A stretch of 64,000 bases of DNA from Rhodopseudomonas pentothenatexigens (GCF_900218015.1 NZ_UFQQ01000013.1:62001-126000), one strand, 5' to 3'. Numbered from the stretch's first letter, positions 1 through 9,006 are shown. Translations and numbers: made by a program. The notes: generated by a model from the letters alone, not told the origin.

Positions 1-112
1 TGCGGAGATCGACCGGCGGCGGCAGCAATTCGGCGGCGCGCGCCGGTGCTGCGGCGAGCATCAGCGCGGTCGCGGCTGAGAGCAGGGCGGTGCGGTGGCG
101 AAGCTTGGTCAT
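1..112 (-). CDS. Exported protein, N-terminal fragment cut by the window edge
   Basis: Reading the minus strand from the ATG at 112 gives 37 codons that stay open to the window edge. The product starts MTKLRHRTALL, followed by an alanine-rich hydrophobic stretch and an A-R-A-A-E signal peptidase site near residue 26, then a proline-rich start of the mature protein (LLPPPVD). This is a clear Sec signal peptide, so the protein is exported. Its function cannot be told from so short a piece. It points away from the cytochrome gene at 344, so the two would be divergently transcribed from 113-343. Confidence 0.6.
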   Translation of the reverse strand, partial: MTKLRHRTALLSAATALMLAAAPARAAELLPPPVDLR

Positions 113-343
113 CGGCGGTCCGAAGGTTGCTGCGTGCCGGGCCGGCATCGCCCGCCGCGCGAGCGAATGCAAGCCTCGCCCGATGCCTCTTTGCCGCATC
201 GGTGCGTCGGTGCGTCGCCGGATACCGGCCTTGCCGCGGTGCCGATTGAATTCGGTGCGTCCAGCGCGGTACTGATTGCTGTTCGCTATGGAGTCGCGGC
301 GGTGGCGCCTGCCGTCGTCGCGCAGAACACCGAGGATGCTTCA

Positions 344-820
344 ATGAAACGGCTCTCGCTGGTTTGGTCCGCCGCCATGGTCGCGACGGTCGCGCTCGCC
401 GCCACAATTCCGCTCGCCGCCGCGCAGCAGCCGAATGGGGGCGAGAAGAACGGCACGCCGCGGCTCGCCGATCTGATGGAAGCCGCGCAAGCGCGGCACA
501 TCAAGCTGTGGTTCGCCGGCATCACCGGCAATTGGAAACTCGCCGGCTACCAGACCCGTCAGATCAAGACCCGGCTGCAAGAGGCAGCCTCGCTGTATCA
601 GAGCCTGCCGGTCGACGACGTCACCACCATGGCCAAACCGATCGCCGCGCTCACCGCCGCGATCGCCGCCGAAGACAGCAAGGCCTTCGTCAAGGCCTAT
701 GGCGACCTGACGGCGGGGTGCAATTCGTGCCACCAGGAGGTCAAGCTCGGCTTCATCGAACTGAGGGCGCCTGCGGCGAATCCGTTCAGCGATCAGGTGT
801 TCGGGAAGGGGAAGAAGTAG
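344..820 (+). CDS. Exported monoheme c-type cytochrome
   Basis: The product is 158 residues. The ATG at 344 begins a signal peptide (MKRLSLVWSAA, then a hydrophobic core ending A-A-A-Q near residue 28), which is why this start is preferred to longer upstream readings. One heme c site, C-N-S-C-H, lies near residue 128 close to the C-terminus, with mostly helical-looking sequence before it. That late position of CxxCH resembles the cytochrome c-prime/c556-like four-helix bundle arrangement rather than class I cytochromes, where it is N-terminal. The likely role is periplasmic electron transfer or ligand binding; the partner is unknown. It is transcribed alone and faces the minus-strand gene at 1024. 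Confidence 0.75.
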   Translation: MKRLSLVWSAAMVATVALAATIPLAAAQQPNGGEKNGTPRLADLMEAAQARHIKLWFAGITGNWKLAGYQTRQIKTRLQEAASLYQSLPVDDVTTMAKPIAALTAAIAAEDSKAFVKAYGDLTAGCNSCHQEVKLGFIELRAPAANPFSDQVFGKGKK

Positions 821-908
821 CTGGTCTCGTCGGCCTCGGATCCGGCGGATCGGCGCGGCGAACTCGGTTTGCTCTTGGGATGCTCGAAACGGTCAGGCGT
901 TCGACTTG

Positions 909-1013
909 GAGCGTTTTCGAGCGAAGTGGAAATCGGTTCGCGTGAAGAAAACGCGTCCGATCAAGAATCGAGAGCTCCGGTTCTGATTCTATCAGAACCG
1001 GAAAAGCTCTAGC
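909..1013. repeat. Palindromic intergenic repeat, probable bidirectional terminator
   Basis: Between two convergent genes lies an element ending in a strong stem-loop. Arms CCGGTTCTGAT (977-987) and ATCAGAACCGG (991-1001) are perfectly complementary around a 3-base loop, flanked by AGAGCT (971-976) and AGCTCT (1005-1010), which extend the stem. The upstream part (from about 909) carries the GAGCGTTTTCGAGCGAAG type sequence often seen in Bradyrhizobium and Rhodopseudomonas intergenic repeats. It could end transcription from both sides. Confidence 0.6.
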
Positions 1014-1023
1014 GGGCGTCGCC

Positions 1024-2289
1024 TCAATACTCCACGTCGAACTGTTGCTCCGCCGCATTGGCGCGGCAAGGCGTCGCGACGATCTTGGCGCCGGGACGGA
1101 TTGCCCGATTCTCGACCGTCCAGCAGCGGTTCTGGTTGCCGCGAACCTGCCCGGCCTGCGCCTGATATTGCCAGCGGTCGCGCGCCATATTGCAGGCCAT
1201 CGTGATCACGTAGTCCGGCGGTTCGGGCAGTTGGTTGATGAACACGCATTGGTCGCTTCGATCCTGCGGGCGGATCGGACTGCCCTTGGTGTCGAACAGG
1301 AAAATCTCGCCTTGCGCTTGGCCGCAACGCGACAGCACGATATCGGCGGAGTCTTCGCCTCGTCCGCCGATGTTGCGGACACACAGGTCGGGGTTGGCGC
1401 GCAGCTTGAAGATTACCTGCGAATTCGCGCCCGAATTGTTGGCGGGCGGGGGCGGGGGCGGCGGCGGCGGCGGCGGTGCAGCCGCCATCTGCTGACTGAC
1501 CGGCGGCTGCGCCGCCGACGCGGCGGGCGGAACGCCGAGGCGGCTGCGACATTCCTGCACCTTGAGGATCGCGGCGGCGATTCCGTCGAGGCGGAAGTCG
1601 TAGTCCATCTTGCCGACGCCGAGCACCGCCTGCCGGCCGTTCTTCAAGGCGTCGACCTGCCCCATGTTGAGCCAGGCGATCGTCCAGTCGTCGAAGATGG
1701 TGCCGCTGACATCCGCGCCGGCGCCGCCGGCAGGATCCTGCCCGTCGATTTCGAGGCGCCCCTGCCAGTCCTTGTTCGCCTTCACCGGGACGACCAATTG
1801 CCACTGGCTGCCGTCGCCCGGCATCGCCTGGTCGACGCCGATACGCACCTCGCGACCGTCGCGCCGGCTCACCGCCGCGCAGTACATGAACAGGCGACCG
1901 CTGAAGGCGGCCGATACGTCCCACCCCCGGGCCTGCCCGTAAGGTTGCTCCATCTGGCCGTTGCCGATGATCGAATAGCCGCCGTATTCCTCCGGCGTCA
2001 CCAGCAGGCCCGCGCAGCGGCTGCCCAGCCGGCGGATATGCACCGCAGCTCCCTGCACCTCGTCGCTGGGCGTGCGCATGCACCACGCGAAATGATTGTT
2101 GCGGTCGCCATGCACGCCTTTGCCGGGGTTGAGGCATGCCGGGTTGGACTTGATGGCGTCTTCCGATGCGGTCGCGACGGTCTCGGCATATTGCTGGCAG
2201 AACCGGGCGTCGCCGGGCGGCTGGCCCTGCGCCAGCGCGGCGCCGGGGACGAACAAGGCCGCTATCATCAGGCCGAAGACTGCACGCAT
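1024..2289 (-). CDS. Exported protein with polyproline linker and C-terminal trefoil-like domain
   Basis: The product is 421 residues, with a signal peptide (MRAVFGLMIAALF, cleavage after A-L-A near residue 20) and a GGAG ribosome site upstream of the ATG at 2289. The N-terminal domain (about 21-265) has paired cysteines and is unfamiliar to me. A run of about 12 prolines at roughly 275-290 forms a linker. The C-terminal part (about 295-421) has spaced CVRN, QCVF and CWTV motifs that recall ricin-type beta-trefoil carbohydrate-binding repeats; this is a resemblance, not a firm match. Two more exported proteins follow upstream on the same strand. No enzyme motif is visible. Confidence 0.6.
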   Translation of the reverse strand: MRAVFGLMIAALFVPGAALAQGQPPGDARFCQQYAETVATASEDAIKSNPACLNPGKGVHGDRNNHFAWCMRTPSDEVQGAAVHIRRLGSRCAGLLVTPEEYGGYSIIGNGQMEQPYGQARGWDVSAAFSGRLFMYCAAVSRRDGREVRIGVDQAMPGDGSQWQLVVPVKANKDWQGRLEIDGQDPAGGAGADVSGTIFDDWTIAWLNMGQVDALKNGRQAVLGVGKMDYDFRLDGIAAAILKVQECRSRLGVPPAASAAQPPVSQQMAAAPPPPPPPPPPPANNSGANSQVIFKLRANPDLCVRNIGGRGEDSADIVLSRCGQAQGEIFLFDTKGSPIRPQDRSDQCVFINQLPEPPDYVITMACNMARDRWQYQAQAGQVRGNQNRCWTVENRAIRPGAKIVATPCRANAAEQQFDVEY

Positions 2290-2372
2290 GAAAATTCTCC
2301 GATCATTATCTGTCAGGGATCAAAATCGCAGCGAGCGCTGCATGCGGGTCTGGCCGCGGCGCTGCGGCTGGA

Positions 2373-3041
2373 TCATTTGGCCTGGCTTTGATTTCTGGTC
2401 TTCAACTGCACAATCAGCCCGTCGATCCCGCTTTGTTGGATGATGGACGCAAACGAGTCTCGATAGATGGTCACCGCGCTGACGTTCTCGACGATCATGT
2501 CGAAGATCTTGTACGAGCCGGCGTTGGCAGCGACCCGCCAGACGATGACGATGGGTTGGGCGCCACGTCTCATGAAGCGGCTGGTGCACGTGAAGTTTCG
2601 CTGCGCTTCCGTGCAGGGATCAACGCTGACGCTGGTCGCCTTTTGATCGGCCGTCGAATTCAGAACCGATTTCGCCAGAATTTTCTCGAATTCGCGCGAC
2701 ACGGCCTGCAATTGATCCGGCGTGGCTTGGCGCGCGTAGCGGCCGAGCGCCGATTTGGTCGTGGTGTCCATGTCGAACACGCCGCGCACGAGACCGCCGA
2801 TCGTCTCCTTGTTCGCAGTCCGCGCCGCCTCGGCAAACTGTTTGACCACGGCTTCGGCGGCCTGGGCGGGAGTGGCGGCGACGCGGATGAGGGGGGCGGT
2901 TCCATCCCATCCGCGGTGCCCGACCGCGTCCTGCCGTGCCGAATCCGCGGGCGCAACAGTCTGGCCGAGGCCGGGGAAGGCGAATGCCCCCGCCGGAGCC
3001 GCAGCCAGGAAGCAAACAAGCAGAAACGTCAGCACGCGCAT
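2373..3041 (-). CDS. MlaC/Ttg2D-like periplasmic lipid-carrier protein
   Basis: The product is 222 residues with a signal peptide (MRVLTFLLVCFLAAAPAGA). The mature part has the MlaC family pattern: an N-terminal helix, an R-Y-A-R-Q segment, a helix around FEKILAKSV, a strand with VIVWRV, and the typical YKIFDMIVENVS stretch followed by a helix with SFASIIQQSGIDGL. MlaC proteins shuttle phospholipids across the periplasm between MlaA and the MlaFEDB complex. No mlaD, mlaE or mlaF is in the window, so this is an orphan carrier and may bind another hydrophobic ligand. It lies between two other exported proteins on the same strand. Confidence 0.75.
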   Translation of the reverse strand: MRVLTFLLVCFLAAAPAGAFAFPGLGQTVAPADSARQDAVGHRGWDGTAPLIRVAATPAQAAEAVVKQFAEAARTANKETIGGLVRGVFDMDTTTKSALGRYARQATPDQLQAVSREFEKILAKSVLNSTADQKATSVSVDPCTEAQRNFTCTSRFMRRGAQPIVIVWRVAANAGSYKIFDMIVENVSAVTIYRDSFASIIQQSGIDGLIVQLKTRNQSQAK

Positions 3042-3158
3042 GTTGAAGGTCCCATGGTTCGACGCAGTGTTTGCGCCACATGTCGGATGTCGGCCGGAAA
3101 CGTGGCCGGCGCAGATGTCGGCGAAGGCCGCCCGTCGGCTGCGGTGTCGCCGGGAGGA

Positions 3159-3989
3159 TTAGTTGAGGACGAACGTGCCGTCCGGACCGGTGCGTGTCCG
3201 GCTCTCTTTCCGAAACCAGAACTGCCCGCTGAGACCCCCGTTGGCGGTCCTGATCTCGTACAGCTCCGATCCGTTGGGCGACAGCTGGTAGACGCCGCTG
3301 CGCTCGGTGAAGGGTGCGTTCTTGCAGGTGTCGTTGCGCCGGAGATCGGTGCAGATATTCACCCGGTTGTTCGGCAACAGCTCGATCGACAGCCGTTGCC
3401 CCCGCGTGTCGACCGGCTTGCCGAACAGCGTCAGGGGATTGATCCAGACCCACGGGCCGGACCATTTCGCGATGGTGCGCGCCGGCGCCGGGGCTGCGGA
3501 CCCCGGCTGCGGTGCGGCGACGGTGTTCGCCTTCACACAGGCGTGCAGTTCGGCGACCGCCTTGCCGACGTCGCCGGTGAAGGACGCCGATCCCGTCAGG
3601 ATGCCGCGCGGCCCCGCGACACGCCATTGATAGCCGCGCGCGCGGGACAGGGCGGTCAGCTGGCCGTCATCGACATAGAACGCCAGGCGGCCGCCTTTTT
3701 CCGCATCGACCGGCTCGGCATTGCCGCCGATGATGATCGAGGCGCGGCCCTCGCGGTACCAGCCTTGCGGCAGGTCCGTCGGCGCAGGCACGGACAGATA
3801 GTGCTTTCCGTTGTTTCGTCGCGAGACGATGTTCTGCCCCTGTGTGGCGCGGCAATTGACGACGTTGTTGGCCTCCGCCGTCTGGGTGAACTTCCAGCCG
3901 AGCACGTTGCCGCCCCACGGCTCCTGCTGCGCCAGCACCGGTGATATCGCCATTCCCGCGAGTACTAACGCAACAAACAACCTTTTCAT
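3159..3989 (-). CDS. Exported protein of unknown function
   Basis: The product is 276 residues. The ATG at 3989 is chosen because a GGGGGCGG ribosome site sits just upstream and the signal peptide (MKRLFVALVLAG, cleavage after V-L-A) starts there; a longer reading would need a TTG start. The mature part falls in two halves joined by a Pro/Ala linker near residue 165. The first has a W-K-F-T-Q and a WYREGRASIIIGG segment that looks beta-rich. The second (WSGPWVWINPLT to the end) holds four cysteine or glycine-rich strands resembling small lipocalin-like or DUF2147-like folds, without a firm match. It is probably periplasmic. Confidence 0.55.
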   Translation of the reverse strand: MKRLFVALVLAGMAISPVLAQQEPWGGNVLGWKFTQTAEANNVVNCRATQGQNIVSRRNNGKHYLSVPAPTDLPQGWYREGRASIIIGGNAEPVDAEKGGRLAFYVDDGQLTALSRARGYQWRVAGPRGILTGSASFTGDVGKAVAELHACVKANTVAAPQPGSAAPAPARTIAKWSGPWVWINPLTLFGKPVDTRGQRLSIELLPNNRVNICTDLRRNDTCKNAPFTERSGVYQLSPNGSELYEIRTANGGLSGQFWFRKESRTRTGPDGTFVLN

Positions 3990-4181
3990 TCCGCCCCCAC
4001 CAACTACTCGCAATACCGGATAGTGGTTGGCCGCGACGAGAAAATCAATCAGGCATGCGTGTGTAGCAGCGCGCGGACGTCAAAAATCGCCTCGCGCCGT
4101 GTCGGCGAACTGGTCTCCTGACGTGCATTCCTTGCTTGGTCGGCCGGAAAGAAGTCGCCGGCTGATGCCGCCGCTGCGGAG

Positions 4182-4943
4182 TCAGCCTTTTTTCCGCATG
4201 AAGAAATTCTGAAACGCCCCGACCGCTTCCTGCGATTTCATCCGCTCGCCGAACAGTTTGCTCTCCTGATCGATCCGCGCGATCAGGTCGTCCGGTGACG
4301 GCTTGATCAGCTTGCGCGAGATCGCCACCGCTTCGGCCGGCAGCGCGCAGATGTCGCGGGCGGCCTTCATCGCGTCGGCCTCGGTCTGGCCGGGCGGCAC
4401 CACGGCATTGACGAAGCCGGCCTCGCGCGCCTGCTCGGCGCCGAGCTTCTGCCCCATCACCAGCATCGCGAAGGCGCGCTGGTGGCCCATGCTGCGCGGT
4501 GCCAGCAGGCTGGAGGCGCCTTCCGGCACCAGGCCGAGCTGGATGAACGGCGTCGAGAAAACCGCCGAGGTCGAGGCCAGCACATAGTCGCAGTGGAACA
4601 GCAGCGTGGTGCCGATGCCGATCGCCAGCCCGTCGACCGCGGCGATCAGCGGCTTAGTATTGCGCGCGAGCGCGTAGAGAAAATCCGTCGCCGCCGTCAC
4701 CCGCGGCGCACCGCTCTGGTCGGTGCCGGCTTTCAGGAAATCGTCGAGGTCGTTGCCGGCGGTGAACACGCCGGAGCCGCCGGTGATGATCAGGCAGCGG
4801 ATCGCCGGATCGTTCTGCGCAGTGTCGATCGCCGCGGTCATCGCCCGATACATGTCCTGCGTCAGGGCGTTCTTCTTCTCCGGCCGGCGCATGGTGATCA
4901 CGCGCACGCCCTCTTCATCGGCAACGATCAGATGTTCCGACAT
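4182..4943 (-). CDS. Enoyl-CoA hydratase/isomerase family protein (ECI-like)
   Basis: The product is 253 residues. The ATG at 4943 has a GGAGG site six bases upstream; a longer GTG reading is less likely. It is crotonase fold: the oxyanion-hole segment FTAGNDLDDF is near residue 60 and the second is DGLAIGIGTTLL near 105. The hydratase glutamate usually found in the GGGCEL segment is replaced by Thr, while LVPEGASS keeps the second acidic residue. That pattern fits delta3-delta2-enoyl-CoA isomerases better than classical hydratases. It lies 65 bases downstream of an acyl-CoA dehydrogenase on the same strand, so both probably act in one acyl-CoA oxidation path; the substrate is unknown. Confidence 0.8.
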   Translation of the reverse strand: MSEHLIVADEEGVRVITMRRPEKKNALTQDMYRAMTAAIDTAQNDPAIRCLIITGGSGVFTAGNDLDDFLKAGTDQSGAPRVTAATDFLYALARNTKPLIAAVDGLAIGIGTTLLFHCDYVLASTSAVFSTPFIQLGLVPEGASSLLAPRSMGHQRAFAMLVMGQKLGAEQAREAGFVNAVVPPGQTEADAMKAARDICALPAEAVAISRKLIKPSPDDLIARIDQESKLFGERMKSQEAVGAFQNFFMRKKG

Positions 4944-5008
4944 GGTTTCCTCCAAGGACCGCCCGCTCACAGTGGCGGGCTTCGGTGTGGCCGCGAGCTT
5001 GCGACGGA

Positions 5009-6790
5009 TCAGGCTGACAGCACCGCCTCGGCACCGGCCACCGCGTCGGCGCTGTCGATGACGCTGCGTTCCAGCGCCGGCGCCTGCACCGCGATGGTCT
5101 CGGCGAAGAACCGCGCCAGAGCGACGTAGCGCGACGGATCGCTGACGCCGTCGAGGTCACGTGCCGCGAGCGCTTCGGCCGCCAGCGCGCAGCCGCCCAC
5201 AGTGGCGCCGAACAGGCGCAGGTAAGGCGTCGCGCCGGCCAGCGCATCGTTGGTGGCGCTGCCGAGCTTGTCGAGCAGATAGCGGCTGGTGCGGTCGAGC
5301 GACTCCAGCGCTTCGCGTAGCCGCAGGCCGGTGAGGCCGAAGCCCGGATCGTTCGACGCCTCGACGTCCTTGACGATCAGGGTCAGCTCGTCGAGCAGCG
5401 TGAACACCGATGCGCCGCCATTGACCCCGAGCTTGCGGGTGACGAGGTCGATCGCCTGGATGCCGTTGGTGCCCTCGTAGATCGGCGCGATCCGCGCGTC
5501 GCGATAGTGCTGCGCGGCGCCGGTCTCCTCGATGAAGCCCATGCCGCCGTGGATCTGCACGCCGAGCGAAGCGACCTCGGTGCCGACGTCGGTGGAAAAC
5601 GCCTTGGCGATCGGCGTCAGCAGCGCGCCGCGGGCGGCGGCGGCGGCCTTGACCTTGGGGTCGGAGCTGCGCGCGGCGATATCCAGCGCCACCGCGGTCG
5701 AGTAGCAGATGGTGCGCGCGGCGCCGGTCAGCGCCCGCATCGTCAGCAGCGTGCGCTTGACGTCCGGGTGCTTGATGATCGGATCGGACCCGGTGCCGGT
5801 GCTGCCGATCGCGCGGCCCTGCTTGCGCTCCTGGGCATAGGCCAGCGCCTGCTGATAGGCACGGTCGGCGATGCCGACGCCTTCCAGGCCGACGGCGAGA
5901 CGCGCCTGGTTCATCATCGTGAACATGCACTGCATGCCGCGATTTTCCTCGCCGATCAGGTAGCCGATCGCGCCGCCATGGTCGCCCATCGTCATGGTGC
6001 AGGTCGGCGAGGCGTGGATGCCGAGCTTGTGCTCGACTCCGCTCGGATAGATGTCGTTGCGGGCACCCAGCGTGCCGTCGGCACCCACCAGGAATTTCGG
6101 AATCAGGAACAGCGAGATGCCCTTGGTGCCGGCCGGCGCGTCCGGCAGCCGCGCGAGCACGAAATGCACGATGTTGTCGGTCATGTCGTGGTCGCCGTAG
6201 GTGATGAAGATCTTGCTGCCGAAGATCCTGTAGCTGCCGTCCGCGGCGCGCTCGGCGCGTGTGCGCAGCGCGCCGACGTCGGAGCCGGCCTGCGGCTCGG
6301 TGAGCTGCATCGTGCCGGTCCATTCGCCCGACACCAGCTTGCCGAGGTAGATCTGCTTCAGCTCGTCGCTGCCGTGGGCGTGCAGCGCTTCGATCGCCGA
6401 CAGCGTCAGCAGCGGGCACAGCCCGAACGCCATGTTCGACGACGCCCAGATTTCGGTGCACACCGCGTTGACCGCCATCGGCAGCCCCTGGCCGCCGAAC
6501 TCCTCCGGTCCCGACACCGCGTTCCAGCCGGCGCCGATCCAGCGCTGATAGGCGTCAGGCCAGCCCGGCGCGGTGGTGACCTTGCCGTGTTCGAGCTTGA
6601 TACCGTGCTTGTCGCCGACCCGGTTCAGCGGCGCCAGAATGTCGCTGGCGAACTTGCCGGCTTCATCCAGCACCTGCGCGGTGATCTCGCTGTCGTAATC
6701 GCCGTAATGGCCGGCGGCGACCGCCGCCTGCAATCCCGCGCCGTGGTTGAGCGAAAGGAGGATGTCGTCGATCGGTGCGCGATAGGTCAT
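5009..6790 (-). CDS. Acyl-CoA dehydrogenase, DmdC-like large type
   Basis: The product is 593 residues, longer than the usual ~380 of short-chain enzymes and typical of the DmdC/AidB-like subgroup with an extra C-terminal helical domain. The ATG at 6790 (MTYRAPIDDIL) matches the family start. The FAD and substrate motifs TMQLTEPQAGSDVG and SKIFITYGDHD are present, and the catalytic base lies in IYEGTNGIQAIDL near residue 440. It oxidises an acyl-CoA to the enoyl-CoA and passes electrons to ETF. In other bacteria relatives act on 3-methylmercaptopropionyl-CoA. The neighbouring crotonase could take the next step. Substrate assignment is inference. Confidence 0.85.
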   Translation of the reverse strand: MTYRAPIDDILLSLNHGAGLQAAVAAGHYGDYDSEITAQVLDEAGKFASDILAPLNRVGDKHGIKLEHGKVTTAPGWPDAYQRWIGAGWNAVSGPEEFGGQGLPMAVNAVCTEIWASSNMAFGLCPLLTLSAIEALHAHGSDELKQIYLGKLVSGEWTGTMQLTEPQAGSDVGALRTRAERAADGSYRIFGSKIFITYGDHDMTDNIVHFVLARLPDAPAGTKGISLFLIPKFLVGADGTLGARNDIYPSGVEHKLGIHASPTCTMTMGDHGGAIGYLIGEENRGMQCMFTMMNQARLAVGLEGVGIADRAYQQALAYAQERKQGRAIGSTGTGSDPIIKHPDVKRTLLTMRALTGAARTICYSTAVALDIAARSSDPKVKAAAAARGALLTPIAKAFSTDVGTEVASLGVQIHGGMGFIEETGAAQHYRDARIAPIYEGTNGIQAIDLVTRKLGVNGGASVFTLLDELTLIVKDVEASNDPGFGLTGLRLREALESLDRTSRYLLDKLGSATNDALAGATPYLRLFGATVGGCALAAEALAARDLDGVSDPSRYVALARFFAETIAVQAPALERSVIDSADAVAGAEAVLSA

Positions 6791-7027
6791 GACAGTGTCC
6801 CGGCTGACGGAAGGATGCTGGCCTTCTTCCATGAAAAGCCGTTCCCCTCAACCGTCCGTGGGGTCGCGTTTGCCGCGGGAGCCGGTCGGCCGGGCGATGT
6901 TGCGGCCCTGGCTGCGCAGTCGGGCCGGATTCCAGGCTCTCGGCGGTTGAAAACCCGCCCTTGTCTCGATAGACCGGCGGAGCCGAGGCGAATCCGCCGC
7001 CCGGCCGCGCGGGCCGGAACCGGCCGT

Positions 7028-7102
7028 TGGGGCGTAGCCAAGCGGTAAGGCAGGGGATTTTGATTCCCCCATGCGGAGGTTCGATCCCTCCCGCCCCAGC
7101 CA
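7028..7102 (+). tRNA. tRNA-Gln (anticodon TTG)
   Basis: The full cloverleaf can be drawn. Acceptor arms are TGGGGCG (7028-7034) and CGCCCCA (7092-7098). The D arm is GCC...GGC. The anticodon stem is GGGGA/TCCCC around the 7-base loop TTTTGAT, giving anticodon TTG. The T arm is GGAGG-TTCGATC-CCTCC. Discriminator G is at 7099 and an encoded CCA at 7100-7102. It stands alone between two minus-strand genes. Confidence 0.95.
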
Positions 7103-7120
7103 CGCTCAGCCTGCGAGGTT

Positions 7121-7152
7121 CAAGTCTCTGATTGGACAAGTCTCTGATTGGA
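7121..7152. repeat. Perfect 16-bp tandem duplication beside the tRNA
   Basis: The 16-base unit CAAGTCTCTGATTGGA occurs twice, head to tail, at 7121-7136 and 7137-7152, starting 18 bases after the tRNA 3' end. It may be a replication slip or a trace of an insertion at the tRNA. No integrase is nearby. Confidence 0.8.
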
Positions 7153-7182
7153 GATGGGTTTCCAGTCTTGAGGCTGGCCGCC

Positions 7183-9006
7183 TCAGCTCGCCAGACTCTT
7201 CATATAGGCGCGCCATCCGCCGAACGACGAAATGTCGGTCGCGCCTTTCAGGCCCTCGGCCTCGACGATGAAGCCCTTCGGCGTCGTGCCGTCGGCCAGC
7301 CGCGTGGTGCCGATGCCGAGCGGCGCGGGGATGCCGGCGACGAAGCTGCCGAAGCCTTCGGCGGAGATTGCCCAGACCTCGGTGGCGATCGGGGTGCCTT
7401 CGTCCGGTGCGACGCGCAGCAGGCCCGGCCGGAACGGCGGGCCGCCTTGCAGCGCGAACAGCTTGTAGTCGGGCGTGGTGGAGACCGCGCGCAGGAAACG
7501 CCCGCCGCGGCTGGTCAGCTCGTGGTTCAGCGGCATGCCGGACAAATGCGCGCCGACCACCACCAGCTCGATCTCGTTCGCACCGGCAGTGGACGACGCC
7601 TCGACTGGAGCCGGCACCTTGGTGCTGCTGGCGCCCACGGACACCTCGCTTGCGGCGTGAAGGCGCTCGCCCAGCGCGGCGAGCAGACCGTCGCGGCCGG
7701 ACGGCGCGATCAGCGTGACGCCGGACGGAAAACCAGGGGCGCGGAATCGGCCGGGTACGGCCAGCGCGCAAAGGTCGAGCAGGTTGACGAAATTGGTGTA
7801 GGTGCCGAGCTCGCTGTTGGGGCCGATCGGATCGGTCTGCAAATCCGCGATCGTGCGCGGGCGCGGATAGGTCGGCACCATCAGCACGTCGATGCTGCTC
7901 CAGATCGCATCGGCGGCGCGGCGCAGCTCGGCCAGCCGGTACAGCCCGCCAAATGCATCGGCCGCGCTGAACGCCGAAGCCGAGCCGATGATCTTCCGCG
8001 TCACCGGATGCAGCAGCTCGGGCGTGGTCTCGATCACCTGCCGGATCGCCTGATAGCGCTCTGCGACCCACGGCCCGCTGTAGAGCAGGCTGGCGACGTC
8101 GAACAACGGCGACAGATCAACTGCACGAGCGGGTGCAGACACCACCGTCGCAAGGTCCGTCAACGCAAGATCGAACGCGCGTTCGGACTGCAGCTCGCCG
8201 GCGAATTTGCGGCTCGCCGTGTCCGGCACACCGACGCGCAGACCGGGCGGCAAAGCAGCGGGCTTGGTAGCTGCACTGGGATGCGGCCGCGACCAGGGAT
8301 CGGCGCGGTCGAACGTCGCCATGACGCGATAGATCGCGTAGGCGTCGGCGACGGTGCCGGCGAACACCGAGATCGTATCCAGCGTCCGGCACGCCGGCAC
8401 CATGCCGCGCGACGACACGCTGCCGAGTGACGGCTTCAGCCCGACGATATTGTTGAGCGCAGCCGGGACGCGGCCGGAGCCTGCAGTGTCGGTGCCGAGC
8501 GCGAATGTCACCAGGCCATGCGCCACCGCGACCGCCGAGCCGCTGCTCGACCCGCCAGGCACGTAGCGCGGATCGATCGCATTGCGTGGCACCGGATAAG
8601 GCGTGCGGACGCCGACCAGCCCGGTCGCGAACTGATCGAGGTTGGTCTTGCCGATCAGGATCGCGCCGGCATCGAGCAGACGCTGGACCGCAAACGCGGT
8701 TTCGCTCGGCGTGTAGGCGAAGCCCGGGCAGGCGGCCGTGGTCGGAAGACCCGCGACATCGATGTTGTCCTTCACCGCAAACGGGATGCCCCAAAGCGGC
8801 TGCGCATCGGGATCGAACGGGCCGAGCGCTTCGGCGTCGGCGAGAACATCGTGCTCGGGTCGCAGCGTGATGAAGATGCCGGGATCGGCCACTGCTGCGA
8901 TCCGGCGATATGCCACAGCGATGATCTCGGCCGGAGACGCGCCGGCCGCATATGCGGCGTGTAAGGTTGCGATCGTCGGGAAGGTGGTGAGTTCAGCAGC
9001 CGACAT
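7183..9006 (-). CDS. atzF: Allophanate hydrolase
   Basis: The product is 607 residues, the usual length of two-domain allophanate hydrolases (AtzF/DUR1 C-half). The N-terminal amidase-signature domain (about 1-440) shows the Lys of VKDNIDVAGLP, the Ser-rich GGSSSGSAVAVA and the nucleophile region GTDTAGSGRVPA. The C-terminal domain (about 480-607) contains VVVGAHLSGMPLNHEL, as in AtzF. It splits allophanate into two CO2 and two ammonia. Its ATG overlaps the stop of the carboxylase gene by one base (TGATG), so the two are translationally coupled. Allophanate is made by the upstream enzymes of this operon. Confidence 0.92.
   Translation of the reverse strand: MSAAELTTFPTIATLHAAYAAGASPAEIIAVAYRRIAAVADPGIFITLRPEHDVLADAEALGPFDPDAQPLWGIPFAVKDNIDVAGLPTTAACPGFAYTPSETAFAVQRLLDAGAILIGKTNLDQFATGLVGVRTPYPVPRNAIDPRYVPGGSSSGSAVAVAHGLVTFALGTDTAGSGRVPAALNNIVGLKPSLGSVSSRGMVPACRTLDTISVFAGTVADAYAIYRVMATFDRADPWSRPHPSAATKPAALPPGLRVGVPDTASRKFAGELQSERAFDLALTDLATVVSAPARAVDLSPLFDVASLLYSGPWVAERYQAIRQVIETTPELLHPVTRKIIGSASAFSAADAFGGLYRLAELRRAADAIWSSIDVLMVPTYPRPRTIADLQTDPIGPNSELGTYTNFVNLLDLCALAVPGRFRAPGFPSGVTLIAPSGRDGLLAALGERLHAASEVSVGASSTKVPAPVEASSTAGANEIELVVVGAHLSGMPLNHELTSRGGRFLRAVSTTPDYKLFALQGGPPFRPGLLRVAPDEGTPIATEVWAISAEGFGSFVAGIPAPLGIGTTRLADGTTPKGFIVEAEGLKGATDISSFGGWRAYMKSLAS

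Noticed and set aside
5507-7048. 513-codon open frame opposite the acyl-CoA dehydrogenase
   Set aside because: It has no ribosome site or domain, and it runs into the tRNA region. Antisense shadow.
7121-7152. Start of a CRISPR-like array
   Set aside because: Only two adjacent copies without spacers, and no cas gene nearby.
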